The translations under genes and the position numbers were made by a program. DNA of 64,000 bases, taken from Actinomadura luzonensis (GTDB lineage Bacteria; Actinomycetota; Actinomycetes; Streptosporangiales; Streptosporangiaceae). This document shows positions 36,753-45,313 of the stretch, one piece after another. The notes below the pieces were generated by a model, which saw only the letters and a program-made list of their open reading frames with translations, was not told the DNA's origin and did not search any database. Location of the stretch: positions 1,736,001 to 1,800,000 of the forward strand of contig NZ_JAKRKC020000002.1 in assembly GCF_022664455.2 (NCBI RefSeq), in the 5' to 3' direction. Position 1 is the first letter of the stretch. Every line of letters begins with the position of its first letter.

Positions 36753-36845
36753 AGGAGAGGGCGCCGACTCCGCACAGCCGGGCCTACGATCATCCACACT
36801 AATAACGGCAGGCGCCTTCCGCCCGAAACATGAGATCGTGTCGGC

Positions 36846-37388
36846 ATGGTGCGATGGGCCGATCCCCGGGAGCTGCCCGGCCTGGTGGCGGTGGAGCTGG
36901 CCGCCGACCGCCTCTTCGAGCAGGTGGGCATCACGTTCCCGCCCGGCACCACGATGATCGAGGAGGCCGCCGACCCGGGCCTGGTCCTGGTCGAGGGCAC
37001 CCCGCCGGCCGGTTTCGCGCTCATCGGGCCGCTCGACGGCCACCTGCACCTCGACCAGCTCGCCGTGCACCCCGCCGACATGCGCCAGGGCATCGGCGGA
37101 CGCCTGGTGCGGGCCGTCCTCGACCACGCCCGCGCCACCGGCGCGCCCCGCGTGACGCTGACCACCTATCGCGACGTGCCCTGGAACGCGCCCTGGTACG
37201 AGCGGCACGGCTTCACCGTCCTGCCGCCCGGGAAGTGGGGGCCGGAGCTGGCGGCGCTGGTCGCGCACGAACGCTCGCTGGGCCTGGAGGTGGCGCCCCG
37301 CGTGGTGATGAGCGCCGGCACGGGCCGGTCAGCCGCGGACGCGCGGCCGGTTGGCGGCGAGCCAGTCCACGGCATAGTCGACCGCTGA
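36846..37388 (+). CDS. GNAT-family acetyltransferase
   Basis: 180 residues. LHLDQLAVHPADMRQGIGGRLVRAVLDHARATGAPRVTLTTYRDVPWNAPWYERHGFTVLPP contains the acetyl-CoA loop (RQGIGG) and the typical late strand. The N-terminus (WADPRELPGLVAVELAADRLFEQVG) is common in this subgroup. Acceptor unknown. The 3' end overlaps the convergent AAC(3)-like gene by 60 bp, so the last ~20 codons serve both strands. Confidence 0.85.
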   Translation: MVRWADPRELPGLVAVELAADRLFEQVGITFPPGTTMIEEAADPGLVLVEGTPPAGFALIGPLDGHLHLDQLAVHPADMRQGIGGRLVRAVLDHARATGAPRVTLTTYRDVPWNAPWYERHGFTVLPPGKWGPELAALVAHERSLGLEVAPRVVMSAGTGRSAADARPVGGEPVHGIVDR

Positions 37389-38123
37389 GCGCAGCGGGAA
37401 CAGCCGCGCCCCGGCCGCGCCCACCCGGCCGCGCCGTACGACACCGGTCTCCTCGAACGCCGCGCCGAGCGCGGGGAAGTCGCCCGCGTCCAGGGCCACG
37501 TCCTCGAACTCGCACCACCCGCGCCCGTCCCCGTCGTCCACCACCGCCCGGTAGGTACGGCGCGGCGGGTGCGCGGTGCGGCGGTACTCGGCGAGGTGGA
37601 AGGCGGTGCACTTGTCGTAGCCGACGCCGAGCAGCAGCACGCGGGCGCCGGCGTCGTACAGGCGGGCGATGGGGGAGCGCTCCCCGAGCAGGCAGTCGCG
37701 GGCGTGCCCGCCGGTGATCCGCGCCGCCAGCGGCCCTACGGCGGCCAGCGACGTCTGCGGATGCCCGCTCCGCCGCGCCCCCGGCAACGTCCGCACGTGC
37801 TCGGCGATCACCCCCATGCCCTGCGAGGGCGTGGTGGCGGGGTCGAAGGCGGGCATGCGGTCGCGGTAGGCGGCGACCTCCGCCGCCGTCATGCCGGCGA
37901 CGGCCGCCCGGTAGAGGGGAGAGGTGTCGGAGTTCCCGGAGGTGCCGGTGGGGACGGCGAGCGTGCCGTCGGGGCCGAGCAGCCCCCGCAGCGCCGCCAC
38001 CACCGTGCCCGCCCCGCCCTCGACCGGGCCGAGACTGCGGAGGGAGGAGTGCAGCAGCACGACCTGACCGAAACCCACGCCCAGCGCGGCAAAATCTCGA
38101 CTTATTAGGCCAAAATCTGACAT
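37329..38123 (-). CDS. AAC(3)-family aminoglycoside N-acetyltransferase-like protein
   Basis: 264 residues. VVLLHSSLRSLGPVEGGAGTVVAALRGLLGPDGTLAVPTGT is the family start. FDPATTPSQGMGVIAEHVRTLPGARRSGHPQTSLAAVGPLA, GERSPIARLYDAGARVLLLGVGYDKCTAFHLAEY and the catalytic His/Glu region follow. It is the chromosomal antibiotic acetyltransferase fold. Real resistance or another amine substrate cannot be told apart. ATG 38123 has GGAGCGAC upstream. The intergenic DNA beyond it is unusually AT-rich. Confidence 0.9.
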   Translation of the reverse strand: MSDFGLISRDFAALGVGFGQVVLLHSSLRSLGPVEGGAGTVVAALRGLLGPDGTLAVPTGTSGNSDTSPLYRAAVAGMTAAEVAAYRDRMPAFDPATTPSQGMGVIAEHVRTLPGARRSGHPQTSLAAVGPLAARITGGHARDCLLGERSPIARLYDAGARVLLLGVGYDKCTAFHLAEYRRTAHPPRRTYRAVVDDGDGRGWCEFEDVALDAGDFPALGAAFEETGVVRRGRVGAAGARLFPLRSAVDYAVDWLAANRPRVRG

Positions 38124-38289
38124 TGAGTGCGTGTCGCTCCTTGTGGTTGGAAGGGGAGCTTATTTGGCTCAAGGAGTGCTTGATAGGGTCGTTGTGTCTG
38201 ATTGAGAGCCTTGATTGTTATGTTGATCATGCAGTATTAAGTTTGGCACCCCCACCGGTATAACGGCGGTCCAGAAAGGGGGTGAATGC

Positions 38290-39849
38290 GTGGTCTCAGG
38301 TCATCTCCTCTATACTGCAACGGGTCGCGACCGGCAGGTGTCCGGCGAATATTTCTGTCCCCCCGAGCAAGAGGCGGGTTGTGTCATGCGCGACCTCGCT
38401 GATGACCGACAGGTCGGGCTCGAAAAGGCGGGGGGCGTGGACAAAACGGCTGAACGGCTACAGACCGCGATATCGGCTGTGCCGCTGAGGTTCAGGTTGG
38501 CCCGGCTCTGGGCGGCCTCGGCAATCTCCACGGTGGGTGCTCGCACGCTGGGCGTCGCCTACCCCCTTCTCGCCCTGGCGCAGACCGGCTCGCCGGCCGC
38601 CGCAGGCTGGGCCGGGTTCGCTCTGACGCTTCCCGTCCTGGTTCTGTATGTTCCGGGCGGATTTCTGGTCGACCGAATCTCGCCTCGCCACGTGATCCTG
38701 TGCGCCGAGGCGGGCCGCATGCTCAGCGTGGCCTCCGTGCTGGCGGTGATGCCGTTCGGCGGGCCGTCCCTCGCGCACATCCTCCTGGCGGCGGTCGCCG
38801 AGGGTGTCCTGTGGGTGCTCTACACCCTGGCGGAGGCGGCCCTGCTGCCCGTCGTCGTACAACCGGCCATGATGCACCAGGCGGTCGCGAGGAGCGAGGG
38901 AGCGGCCCACATCGCCTCCATCGCCGGGCGGCCGCTCGGCGGCTACCTGTTCGGGATCGGGCGCTACGTCCCGTTCGCCGTGAACGCCGTGCTCTTCGCG
39001 CTCTCCTGCGCGCTCTTCCTCGGCACGGGACGCGCGGCGGGCCGGCGGCCGGCCCGGCCGTCGAGCCTCCGGGACCTGACCGAGGGCTTCCGCGAGCTCA
39101 CCCGCCATCCCTTCCTGGGAGGCTCGGTCGCGGTGACCACGTTCACGAACCTCATGGTCAACACCCTGATCATGATCTTCGTGGCCGGATCGGCGGGCAT
39201 GTCCTCACTCAAGATCGGCATCGTGCTGGCCGCGGGCGGGGTGGGCGGCGTGCTGGGCTCCTTCCTGGCCGCGATCCTGCCGCCGGTGCGGAGAGTGCTC
39301 CGGGTCCACCTCTGGATCTGGTCCGGCGCGCTGGGCCTGGCCGCGGTCGGGACCATGGTGGGGCTGCCGTCCTACTTCTTCGCCGTGGCGCTGGTCGCGA
39401 CGGGCATCGGCGGAGCGCTGAGCAACGTGGCGATCAGGTCGGTCGAGATCCACAAGGTCGACCCGGCGACGCTGGCCCGCGTCGTCGGCGTCTCGCGGCT
39501 CTCCTCACACGGGGCGATCTGCCTGTCCGCCCCGCTGGGCGGTTTCATGGTCACCGTCGGCGACGTGACCGGCGGTTCACTGCTGCTGTGCGTGCTCATG
39601 GTGCTCGCGGCGGCGGGGAGCGGCTGGGGGCCGGTGCGGGAGAGGCTGACGCCGTCCTTGCCGGCCGACCTGCCGGAACCCGAGCTGTCGGACCTGCTCC
39701 AGGGCCTGCGCCGCCGCATCGGCGTGCGGCCGGACTCCGGCTCGCCCGCGCGCGCCGACCTTGAGGGCACGCCGAAGCGTGACTCGCGGCTCATGAGCGT
39801 GCACGTCACGGGCCGCGACGTCGCGTGTGCCAACCGCCGTGCCGGTTGA
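38290..39849 (+). CDS. MFS transporter (EntS-like), possible RiPP exporter
   Basis: 519 residues. About 60 polar residues precede the first membrane helix (LWAASAISTVGARTLGVAYPLLAL). ALTLPVLVLYVPGGFLVDRISPRHVILCAE holds the D-R-x-x-x-R-type loop 2-3 motif, and about 10-12 helices follow before a polar Pro-rich tail. GTG 38290 has GGGGG seven bases upstream, but ATG 38386 (MRDLADD) would remove an odd N-terminus. TATAAC at 38259 may be the -10 box. It ends 22 bp from the convergent precursor gene fxsA-like, so it may export the peptide. Confidence 0.82.
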   Translation: MVSGHLLYTATGRDRQVSGEYFCPPEQEAGCVMRDLADDRQVGLEKAGGVDKTAERLQTAISAVPLRFRLARLWAASAISTVGARTLGVAYPLLALAQTGSPAAAGWAGFALTLPVLVLYVPGGFLVDRISPRHVILCAEAGRMLSVASVLAVMPFGGPSLAHILLAAVAEGVLWVLYTLAEAALLPVVVQPAMMHQAVARSEGAAHIASIAGRPLGGYLFGIGRYVPFAVNAVLFALSCALFLGTGRAAGRRPARPSSLRDLTEGFRELTRHPFLGGSVAVTTFTNLMVNTLIMIFVAGSAGMSSLKIGIVLAAGGVGGVLGSFLAAILPPVRRVLRVHLWIWSGALGLAAVGTMVGLPSYFFAVALVATGIGGALSNVAIRSVEIHKVDPATLARVVGVSRLSSHGAICLSAPLGGFMVTVGDVTGGSLLLCVLMVLAAAGSGWGPVRERLTPSLPADLPEPELSDLLQGLRRRIGVRPDSGSPARADLEGTPKRDSRLMSVHVTGRDVACANRRAG

Positions 39850-39871
39850 ACCGGCCGAAGAGGAGCGGGGG

Positions 39872-40018
39872 TCAGATGGAATTGGAGAACGCGGCCGTCG
39901 ACTCCTCGTCGGCGGCCAGGTGCGAAGTCACCGCCGCCTTGAGCGCGGCGCTTTCCAGCTTCGCCAGGTCCCACAGGGAAATGTCGTTGACGTCGATCAA
40001 CGAGCTCCCGTCACGCAT
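39872..40018 (-). CDS. FxsA-like RiPP precursor peptide, C-terminus FSNSI
   Basis: 48 residues, too short for routine ORF calling. The leader has DGSSLIDVNDISLWDLAKLE, ESAALKAAVTSHL and an acidic stretch AADEEST. The C-terminus is AAFSNSI. The N-terminal L-DV-xI-xL-xxLA-xLxSxAL pattern resembles FxSxx-COOH precursors. Here the terminal five residues read F-S-N-S-I, so the residue two after Phe is Asn rather than Ser. ATG 40018 has TAGGAG six bases upstream and a promoter at 40105-40076. Radical SAM, HExxH and NB-ARC/TPR genes of the same system lie nearby. A cross-link between Phe and Asn (three-residue cyclophane) is the expected product. Confidence 0.85.
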   Translation of the reverse strand: MRDGSSLIDVNDISLWDLAKLESAALKAAVTSHLAADEESTAAFSNSI

Positions 40019-40075
40019 GCGTACTCCTACCATTTTCGGTCACTCCCCCTACGGAGCGACATGCAGGCATGCTCG

Positions 40076-40105
40076 CTAATATCGCTATTTAGCATTCTGT
40101 GACAA
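40076..40105 (-). promoter_or_regulatory. Promoter of the precursor peptide gene
   Basis: TTGTCA (40105-40100), an 18-bp spacer and TATTAG (40081-40076) in an AT-rich segment between the divergent precursor and FxsT-like genes. The region also has CGCTAA repeated at 40075, 40084 (with mismatch) and 40113. Confidence 0.6.
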
Positions 40106-40165
40106 ACTGGTTCGCTAATCAACCTCTAGGATGAGGTCCTACGGCGTGTGAGGCGGAGGACCGAC

Positions 40166-42679
40166 GTGGCGGAGAATTCCATGCCATCAAAGGGTGCCCA
40201 GATCTGGGAGCGCGTCCCCAAGCGCAATCTCAACTTCACCGGCCGCAAGGAGCTCCTGGCGGCGCTGAGAAAGAGCATCAACACCGTCACCGCGGTCGTC
40301 GCGCAGCCACAAGCCCTGCAGGGGCTCGGCGGCGTCGGCAAGACGCAGCTGGCGATCGAGTACGCCTGGCAGTACCGCGCCCATTACGACCTGGTGTTGT
40401 GGGTCTCGGCCGACCAGCCCTTGCTCGTCCCCTCCGCGCTGGCCGAGCTGGCCCCCAAGCTGGGCCTGCCGACGGCGACGGGCGTCGGCGTGGAGCAGAC
40501 CACCCAGGCGGTCCTGCGTACGCTGGAGAGCGGCTCCCCCTACCGGAGCTGGCTGGTGATCTTCGACAACGCCGAGGAGCCCGAGTTCATCAAGGACTTC
40601 ATCCCGCGCGGTCCCGGCCACGTCATCATCACCTCCCGCAACTCGCGTTGGAGCGACCACGAGCCGACGATCCAGGTGGACGTGTTCCGGCGGGAGGAGA
40701 GCGTCGCGTTCCTGCGCCGCCGGCTGTCCGACACGATCGGGGAGCGGGAGGCCGATCGGGTGGCCGACAAGCTCGGCGACCTGCCGATCGCCCTGGAGCA
40801 GGCGGCCGCGCTGCTGGCACGTACGCTGATGCCGGTCGAGGACTACCTCGACCTGCTGGAGGAGCAGACGAGCCGGCTGCTCGACCTGGAGAAGGCGCCC
40901 ACCTACCCGCGCTCCATGACGGCGGCCTGGCGGCTGTCGGTCTCGCAGTTGGAGGAACGCGTGCCGGCGGCGGTGGAGGTGCTGCGCTGCTGCGCGTTCT
41001 TCGGCCCCGAGCCGATCCCGCGGGACGTCTTCCGCCGCGGCAACCGGGCGGTCGGCCCCCGCCTGACCCCCATCCTCTCCAACCCCATCGAGCTCACCAA
41101 CGCCCTGAGCAACCTCGAACGCCTGGCCCTGGTCAAGGTCGAGCCGTCCACCCGTACGTTGCAGGTCCACCGGCTCAACCAGGCGCTGCTGCGCGACGAG
41201 ACCCCGGAGAAGGACCGCGTCGAGCTGCGTCACGAGGTTCACCTCCTGCTGTCGGGCACCGCGCCCGCCGAGCCTGACGACACCGCCAACTGGCCGAGAT
41301 ATGAGGAGCTGGCGGCCCACCTGGAGCCGTCCGGGCTGATCGACTGCACAGTGCCGTCCGTCCGCAGGTTCGCCCTCGACCTCGTCCGCTACCTGTACGT
41401 GCGGGGCAGCTACCGGCAGGCCGAGAGCCTGCTGCACGAGTACATCACCAAATGGACCGAGGTCAGCGGCGCCCACCACAAGGATGTGCTGGCGGCCCGG
41501 GTCCACCTCGCCAACGTCTATCTGGGGCTGGCCGCGTACGACAGGGCCGAGGAGCTCGCCGCCGACACCTACCGGCTCATGAGCGAGTCTCTCGGCGCCG
41601 AGCACACCGAGACCTTGTGGGCCATGACCGGCTACGCCGGAGCCCTTCGCGGCCGCGGGAACTTCATCAAGGCCCGCGAACTCGACGAGAGCGCCGCCAC
41701 GATCTACGAGCGGGTACGCGGCGACACCGACCCGTTCACCCTGAGAGCCCGGCACAACCTGGCGCTCGACTACACGCTGACCAGCGACTATCACGAGGCC
41801 AGCGACATGCTCCAGGACATCTATCTCAAACAGAGCAGCATGGAGGGCATCGGCAGGCGCCTGCTGCTGCTCACCTGGACCAACCTGAGCCGCGCGGTCC
41901 GGCTCGACGGCCAGTTCGAGGTGGCCACCGACCTCGCCGAGGAGGCTCACAGCTACGGCGCGATCAACCTCGGCGACGATCACCCGAGCACGCTGCTGGC
42001 CGCCAGGGACCTGGCCATCTGCCTGCGCCGCATGGGCCGGCTGCCCGAGGCCCTGCAGCTCATGCGCGACACCCACATCCGCTCCCGCCGCCTGTACGGC
42101 GACGCCCACGCCAACACGATGGCCGCGGCCCTCGGGCTGTCCAACGTGCTGCGTGCCGTGGACGAGCGGGAGGAGGCGCTGGAACTGGTGGAACGGGCGC
42201 TACGGCACTATCCGGAGGTGTTCGGCGACGACCACCCGTTCACGCACGCCGCCAAGATGAACCTGGCGCTGCTCACCCGCCTCAACGGCGACCCGGAGGC
42301 GGCCCGCGACCTCGACGAGAAGGCCCTGGCGGGCCTCGCCGGCCGGGTCGGCCGCGACCACGACTACACGGTGAGCTGCGCGATCAACCTGCAGAACGAC
42401 CTGGCCGCGCTCGGCAGGCACGACGACGCCCGCGCCCTCGGCCAGGACAACCTGGAGCGCATCCAGGCCCGCTTCTCCGCCGACCACTACCTCAGCCTCA
42501 TCTGCGCCGCCAACCTCTGCCTCGACCTCCAGGCCACCGGGGCCGACGAGGAGGCCAGGCGGCTGCGGGCCGAGACGACGCTGCGCTTCGAGTCGGTGAT
42601 GAGCCGCGAGCACCCGGACGCGCTCGGGCTGCTCGCCGGCGAACGCCTCAACTGCGACTTCGACCCTCCAGCCATCTAG
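40166..42679 (+). CDS. FxsT-like NB-ARC ATPase with tetratricopeptide repeats
   Basis: 837 residues. The N-terminus (IWERVPKRNLNFTGRKELLAALRKSI) precedes Walker A GLGGVGKT (residues 53-60), Walker B LVIFDNAEE, the sensor VIITSRNSRW and GDLPIALEQAAALLA, which together form an NB-ARC STAND ATPase. From about residue 420 there are roughly ten degenerate TPR units (YDRAEELAADTYRLMSESLGAEHTETLWAM and similar). FxSxx systems include just such a protein, presumed to regulate or assist peptide maturation. GTG 40166 has GGAGG upstream. It is divergent from the precursor gene and overlaps the convergent HExxH gene by 32 bp. Confidence 0.85.
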   Translation: MAENSMPSKGAQIWERVPKRNLNFTGRKELLAALRKSINTVTAVVAQPQALQGLGGVGKTQLAIEYAWQYRAHYDLVLWVSADQPLLVPSALAELAPKLGLPTATGVGVEQTTQAVLRTLESGSPYRSWLVIFDNAEEPEFIKDFIPRGPGHVIITSRNSRWSDHEPTIQVDVFRREESVAFLRRRLSDTIGEREADRVADKLGDLPIALEQAAALLARTLMPVEDYLDLLEEQTSRLLDLEKAPTYPRSMTAAWRLSVSQLEERVPAAVEVLRCCAFFGPEPIPRDVFRRGNRAVGPRLTPILSNPIELTNALSNLERLALVKVEPSTRTLQVHRLNQALLRDETPEKDRVELRHEVHLLLSGTAPAEPDDTANWPRYEELAAHLEPSGLIDCTVPSVRRFALDLVRYLYVRGSYRQAESLLHEYITKWTEVSGAHHKDVLAARVHLANVYLGLAAYDRAEELAADTYRLMSESLGAEHTETLWAMTGYAGALRGRGNFIKARELDESAATIYERVRGDTDPFTLRARHNLALDYTLTSDYHEASDMLQDIYLKQSSMEGIGRRLLLLTWTNLSRAVRLDGQFEVATDLAEEAHSYGAINLGDDHPSTLLAARDLAICLRRMGRLPEALQLMRDTHIRSRRLYGDAHANTMAAALGLSNVLRAVDEREEALELVERALRHYPEVFGDDHPFTHAAKMNLALLTRLNGDPEAARDLDEKALAGLAGRVGRDHDYTVSCAINLQNDLAALGRHDDARALGQDNLERIQARFSADHYLSLICAANLCLDLQATGADEEARRLRAETTLRFESVMSREHPDALGLLAGERLNCDFDPPAI

Positions 42680-43928
42680 CGCCGGCGGGCCCGGCCGCCC
42701 AGGCCCGCCGGTGGCCCTCGGCGATCAGGCGGGCCTGCCGCGCCGCGGCCGCGCTCACCGGCTCCTCGAGCCAGAGCGAGAGCCGGTCGCGCAGCGTGGC
42801 GACGAAGCGGATGCCCTCCTCCGTCAGCCCCCCGCTGTCCAGGAGGGTGCCGGTGACCTGGTGGGCGGCCTCGCGCCAGCGGGCGAACTCCACCTCGGCG
42901 CGCGCCCCGTGGCCGGCGTCCGACAGGTGCCGCCGCCAGAAGGCCGCGACGCCGGCGTGCGCGTACGCGCCGTGCAGCAGCCCTTCCAGCGGGCGCGGGT
43001 CGGGGCGCCACGGGGCGTAGAAGCGGCGCCCGTCGTCCGGCCGGGTGAGCGCGACCAGGTCGCTGAGCGCGTACAGCTTGGCGTGTTGCAGCTCGTGCGT
43101 CAGCGTGAGCGCCAGGCCGATCCCGTCGAGGGGGTCGGACAGGGCGATGGCGCCGAAGAGGTCGCGGGCCGAGGCGCTGTGCTGCTCCCGCGCGCCTGCC
43201 AGGATCGGCGTGAGCACGGAGACCGCCGTGGTGACCTCGGCGGCCACGGTCCGGTGGCTCGCCCGCAGGACGTCCCATGCCTGGCCGAGGCAGGTGCTCC
43301 AGTGGTGCCGCCGCGCCTCCGTCAGGCGGCCGTCCACGTCGTCGCCGGGCCACCGGTACGGGTCGAGGTCGTCGACGGTCATCGCCGCGTGCGGGCCGAA
43401 GGGGAGGCGGTGCAGGGCCTGCCAGCCGGGACCGTCCCGGCCGGGGACCACGCGGACGGCGAGCGCTCCCACGCGCACGCCGGCGCCGTCGCCGTCCGGC
43501 TCGACGGCGGCCATGACCCGGTCCGGGCCGCCGGGCGGCAGGGTCAGCAGGCCCAGCGACGGCAGCATCAGCCGCCCGCCCGCGGGGACCTCCAGCCGGC
43601 AGGCGGCGCCCGCCCGTACGGCGGCCGCCAGCGCGACCGCGGCCAGCCTCCCGGGATCGGCCCGCCCCCGGCAGGCCCGCAGCGCCCACGCCCCGACGGC
43701 CGGGTGGCGCAGGCAGCGGCTCACCTCCTCGGGCGCGCCGTCCTCCAGCTCCGCCAGCGTCTCGTAGGCGCGCCGGGCGGCCTCCGACTCCTCGGCCAGC
43801 AGCCGCACCAGCAGCCGGTGCTTGCTCGCCTGCGCCGCGCACAGCTCGCCCACGGCCGTCGCGCCGCCGCCGCCCGTGGCCAGGGCGGCGAAGGCGGCGT
43901 CGGAGACGCGGTGCGCGGCGGGCGTCAT
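42648..43928 (-). CDS. HExxH-motif RiPP modification protein
   Basis: 426 residues. The defining motif is THELQHAKLYALSDLVAL with HELQH at residues 278-282. In front of it are DLFGAIALSDPLDGIGLALTL, and behind it RFYAPWRPDPRPLEGLLHGAYAHAGVAAFWRR. This is the mod_HExxH domain seen in FxsB-type clusters, where it is commonly fused to the radical SAM protein. Here it is a separate gene, ATGA-coupled to fxsB. Despite the protease-like motif, members are thought to modify peptides, and some HExxH proteins are reported as iron/2-oxoglutarate hydroxylases. ATG 43928. Confidence 0.85.
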   Translation of the reverse strand: MTPAAHRVSDAAFAALATGGGGATAVGELCAAQASKHRLLVRLLAEESEAARRAYETLAELEDGAPEEVSRCLRHPAVGAWALRACRGRADPGRLAAVALAAAVRAGAACRLEVPAGGRLMLPSLGLLTLPPGGPDRVMAAVEPDGDGAGVRVGALAVRVVPGRDGPGWQALHRLPFGPHAAMTVDDLDPYRWPGDDVDGRLTEARRHHWSTCLGQAWDVLRASHRTVAAEVTTAVSVLTPILAGAREQHSASARDLFGAIALSDPLDGIGLALTLTHELQHAKLYALSDLVALTRPDDGRRFYAPWRPDPRPLEGLLHGAYAHAGVAAFWRRHLSDAGHGARAEVEFARWREAAHQVTGTLLDSGGLTEEGIRFVATLRDRLSLWLEEPVSAAAARQARLIAEGHRRAWAAGPAGARWLEGRSRS

Positions 43929-45157
43929 CCCGCTCCTCGTAACCGGGCCACGTCGCGTCCGCAGCGCGCGCCGATGTGACTGATCAGCCGGTACAGGTCG
44001 GGGCAGTAGACCGAGGGCTCGGCGAAGCCGGTGGCGGGGCTGTAGCGGTGGGCGTACTGGCCGCCGCCGCAGGCCGAGACGAGGTCGCAGGCGCGGCAGG
44101 TGGCGTGCAGGGCCATCTCGCCGAGCTGGCGGGCGACGATGGCGGGGTGCAGCAGGGCGTCGTCCAGGGGGTCGCGCAGCACGTGCAGCGGGGTGCGGGT
44201 GGCGCCGTGGAAGGCGCTCTTCAGGCTGTCGGACTGCTCGATGCTGCCGTCGGTCTCGATGACGACCATGCGCACCGGGGACAGTCCCACGTTCTCCGCC
44301 CGCGAGTGGCCGCCCATGAGCAGCCGCATGATCTCCCTGAACAGCCGCACGTCGGTCTGCAGCACGGGGCTGTCGTACCAGAGGTCGAAGATCTGGATCA
44401 GCCAGTCGGCGTACGGCGTGGCGGGCGAGCCGGGCTCGCGGAACGGCGGCGGCTGCGCCCAGTTGCCGTGCGGCAGCAGGAAGTCGATCGCCGGCGGGTC
44501 GAACTCCAGCAGCGCCCGGTACGTGTCCACGGGGTCGTTGCGCACGTCGATCGTGCACAGCAGGCCGCTGAACAGGTGATGGTAGGGCCCCTCGCTGAGC
44601 CGTCGCAGCGACTCGCTGACCAGGGCGTGGCTGCCGCGTCCGTCGGCGAAGCGGCGGTGGCGGTCCTGGCCCTCGGCGTCGCCGTCCAGGCTGACCCCGA
44701 CCCGGATCTCCAGCGACTCGAACAGCCGCAGGTACTCCTCGTCCAGCCGGACGCCGTTGGTCTGGATGTGCGCGTTGACCCGGGTGCCGGTGGCCACGGC
44801 TCCCCGTACGCCGCGCACGACGCGCGAGATGAGCGCGGGCCCGGCCAGCAGCGGCTCGCCGCCGTGCAGGATGACGTCGATCTCGCCCAGGTCGTGCCGG
44901 GAGGCGTGCTCGGCGATGCGCTCGACCGCGCGGTCGGCGACCGCCTCGGACATCCGGCGTGGCTGCTCCCGCCAGCTCTGGTCGGCCATCTCGTACACGT
45001 AGCAGTGGCGGCAGGCCAGGTCGCAGCGGCTGTGGACCTTGAGGATGAACTGCTGGAAGGCCAGCGGCCTCCAGCCCCCCGCCAGCAACGCGTCGACGTC
45101 GAGGAGGTCCGGGAACCCGATGGTGCGCGTGGGTTCCGGCTCAGGGCTTTCTGACAA
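43925..45157 (-). CDS. FxsB-like radical SAM/SPASM cyclophane maturase
   Basis: 410 residues. The radical SAM cluster is C45-x3-C49-x2-C52 (RCDLACRHCYVY). GGEPLL and HIQTNGV follow in the barrel. The SPASM-type tail has CRACDLVSACGGGQYAHRYSP and SVYCPDLYRLI, giving Cys ligands for auxiliary 4Fe-4S clusters. Related enzymes join an aromatic side chain to the beta-carbon of a residue two positions away (three-residue cyclophane). TTG 45157 has AGAGG six bases upstream. The small precursor is 3.9 kb away on the same strand. Confidence 0.9.
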   Translation of the reverse strand: MSESPEPEPTRTIGFPDLLDVDALLAGGWRPLAFQQFILKVHSRCDLACRHCYVYEMADQSWREQPRRMSEAVADRAVERIAEHASRHDLGEIDVILHGGEPLLAGPALISRVVRGVRGAVATGTRVNAHIQTNGVRLDEEYLRLFESLEIRVGVSLDGDAEGQDRHRRFADGRGSHALVSESLRRLSEGPYHHLFSGLLCTIDVRNDPVDTYRALLEFDPPAIDFLLPHGNWAQPPPFREPGSPATPYADWLIQIFDLWYDSPVLQTDVRLFREIMRLLMGGHSRAENVGLSPVRMVVIETDGSIEQSDSLKSAFHGATRTPLHVLRDPLDDALLHPAIVARQLGEMALHATCRACDLVSACGGGQYAHRYSPATGFAEPSVYCPDLYRLISHIGARCGRDVARLRGAG

Positions 45158-45313
45158 CGGCTACCTCTTAGCGTCGTGATGCACCCCGGTCCTATCTTTC
45201 ACGACCGTGGAGCCGAGTCAAGATTGACGACGCCAAAAGCCGAATTACCTCCGGAAATAAGGCAATTCCCGGAAACGCCGATAAATGTCGTGGATTTATA
45301 GGCCTATACGTGT

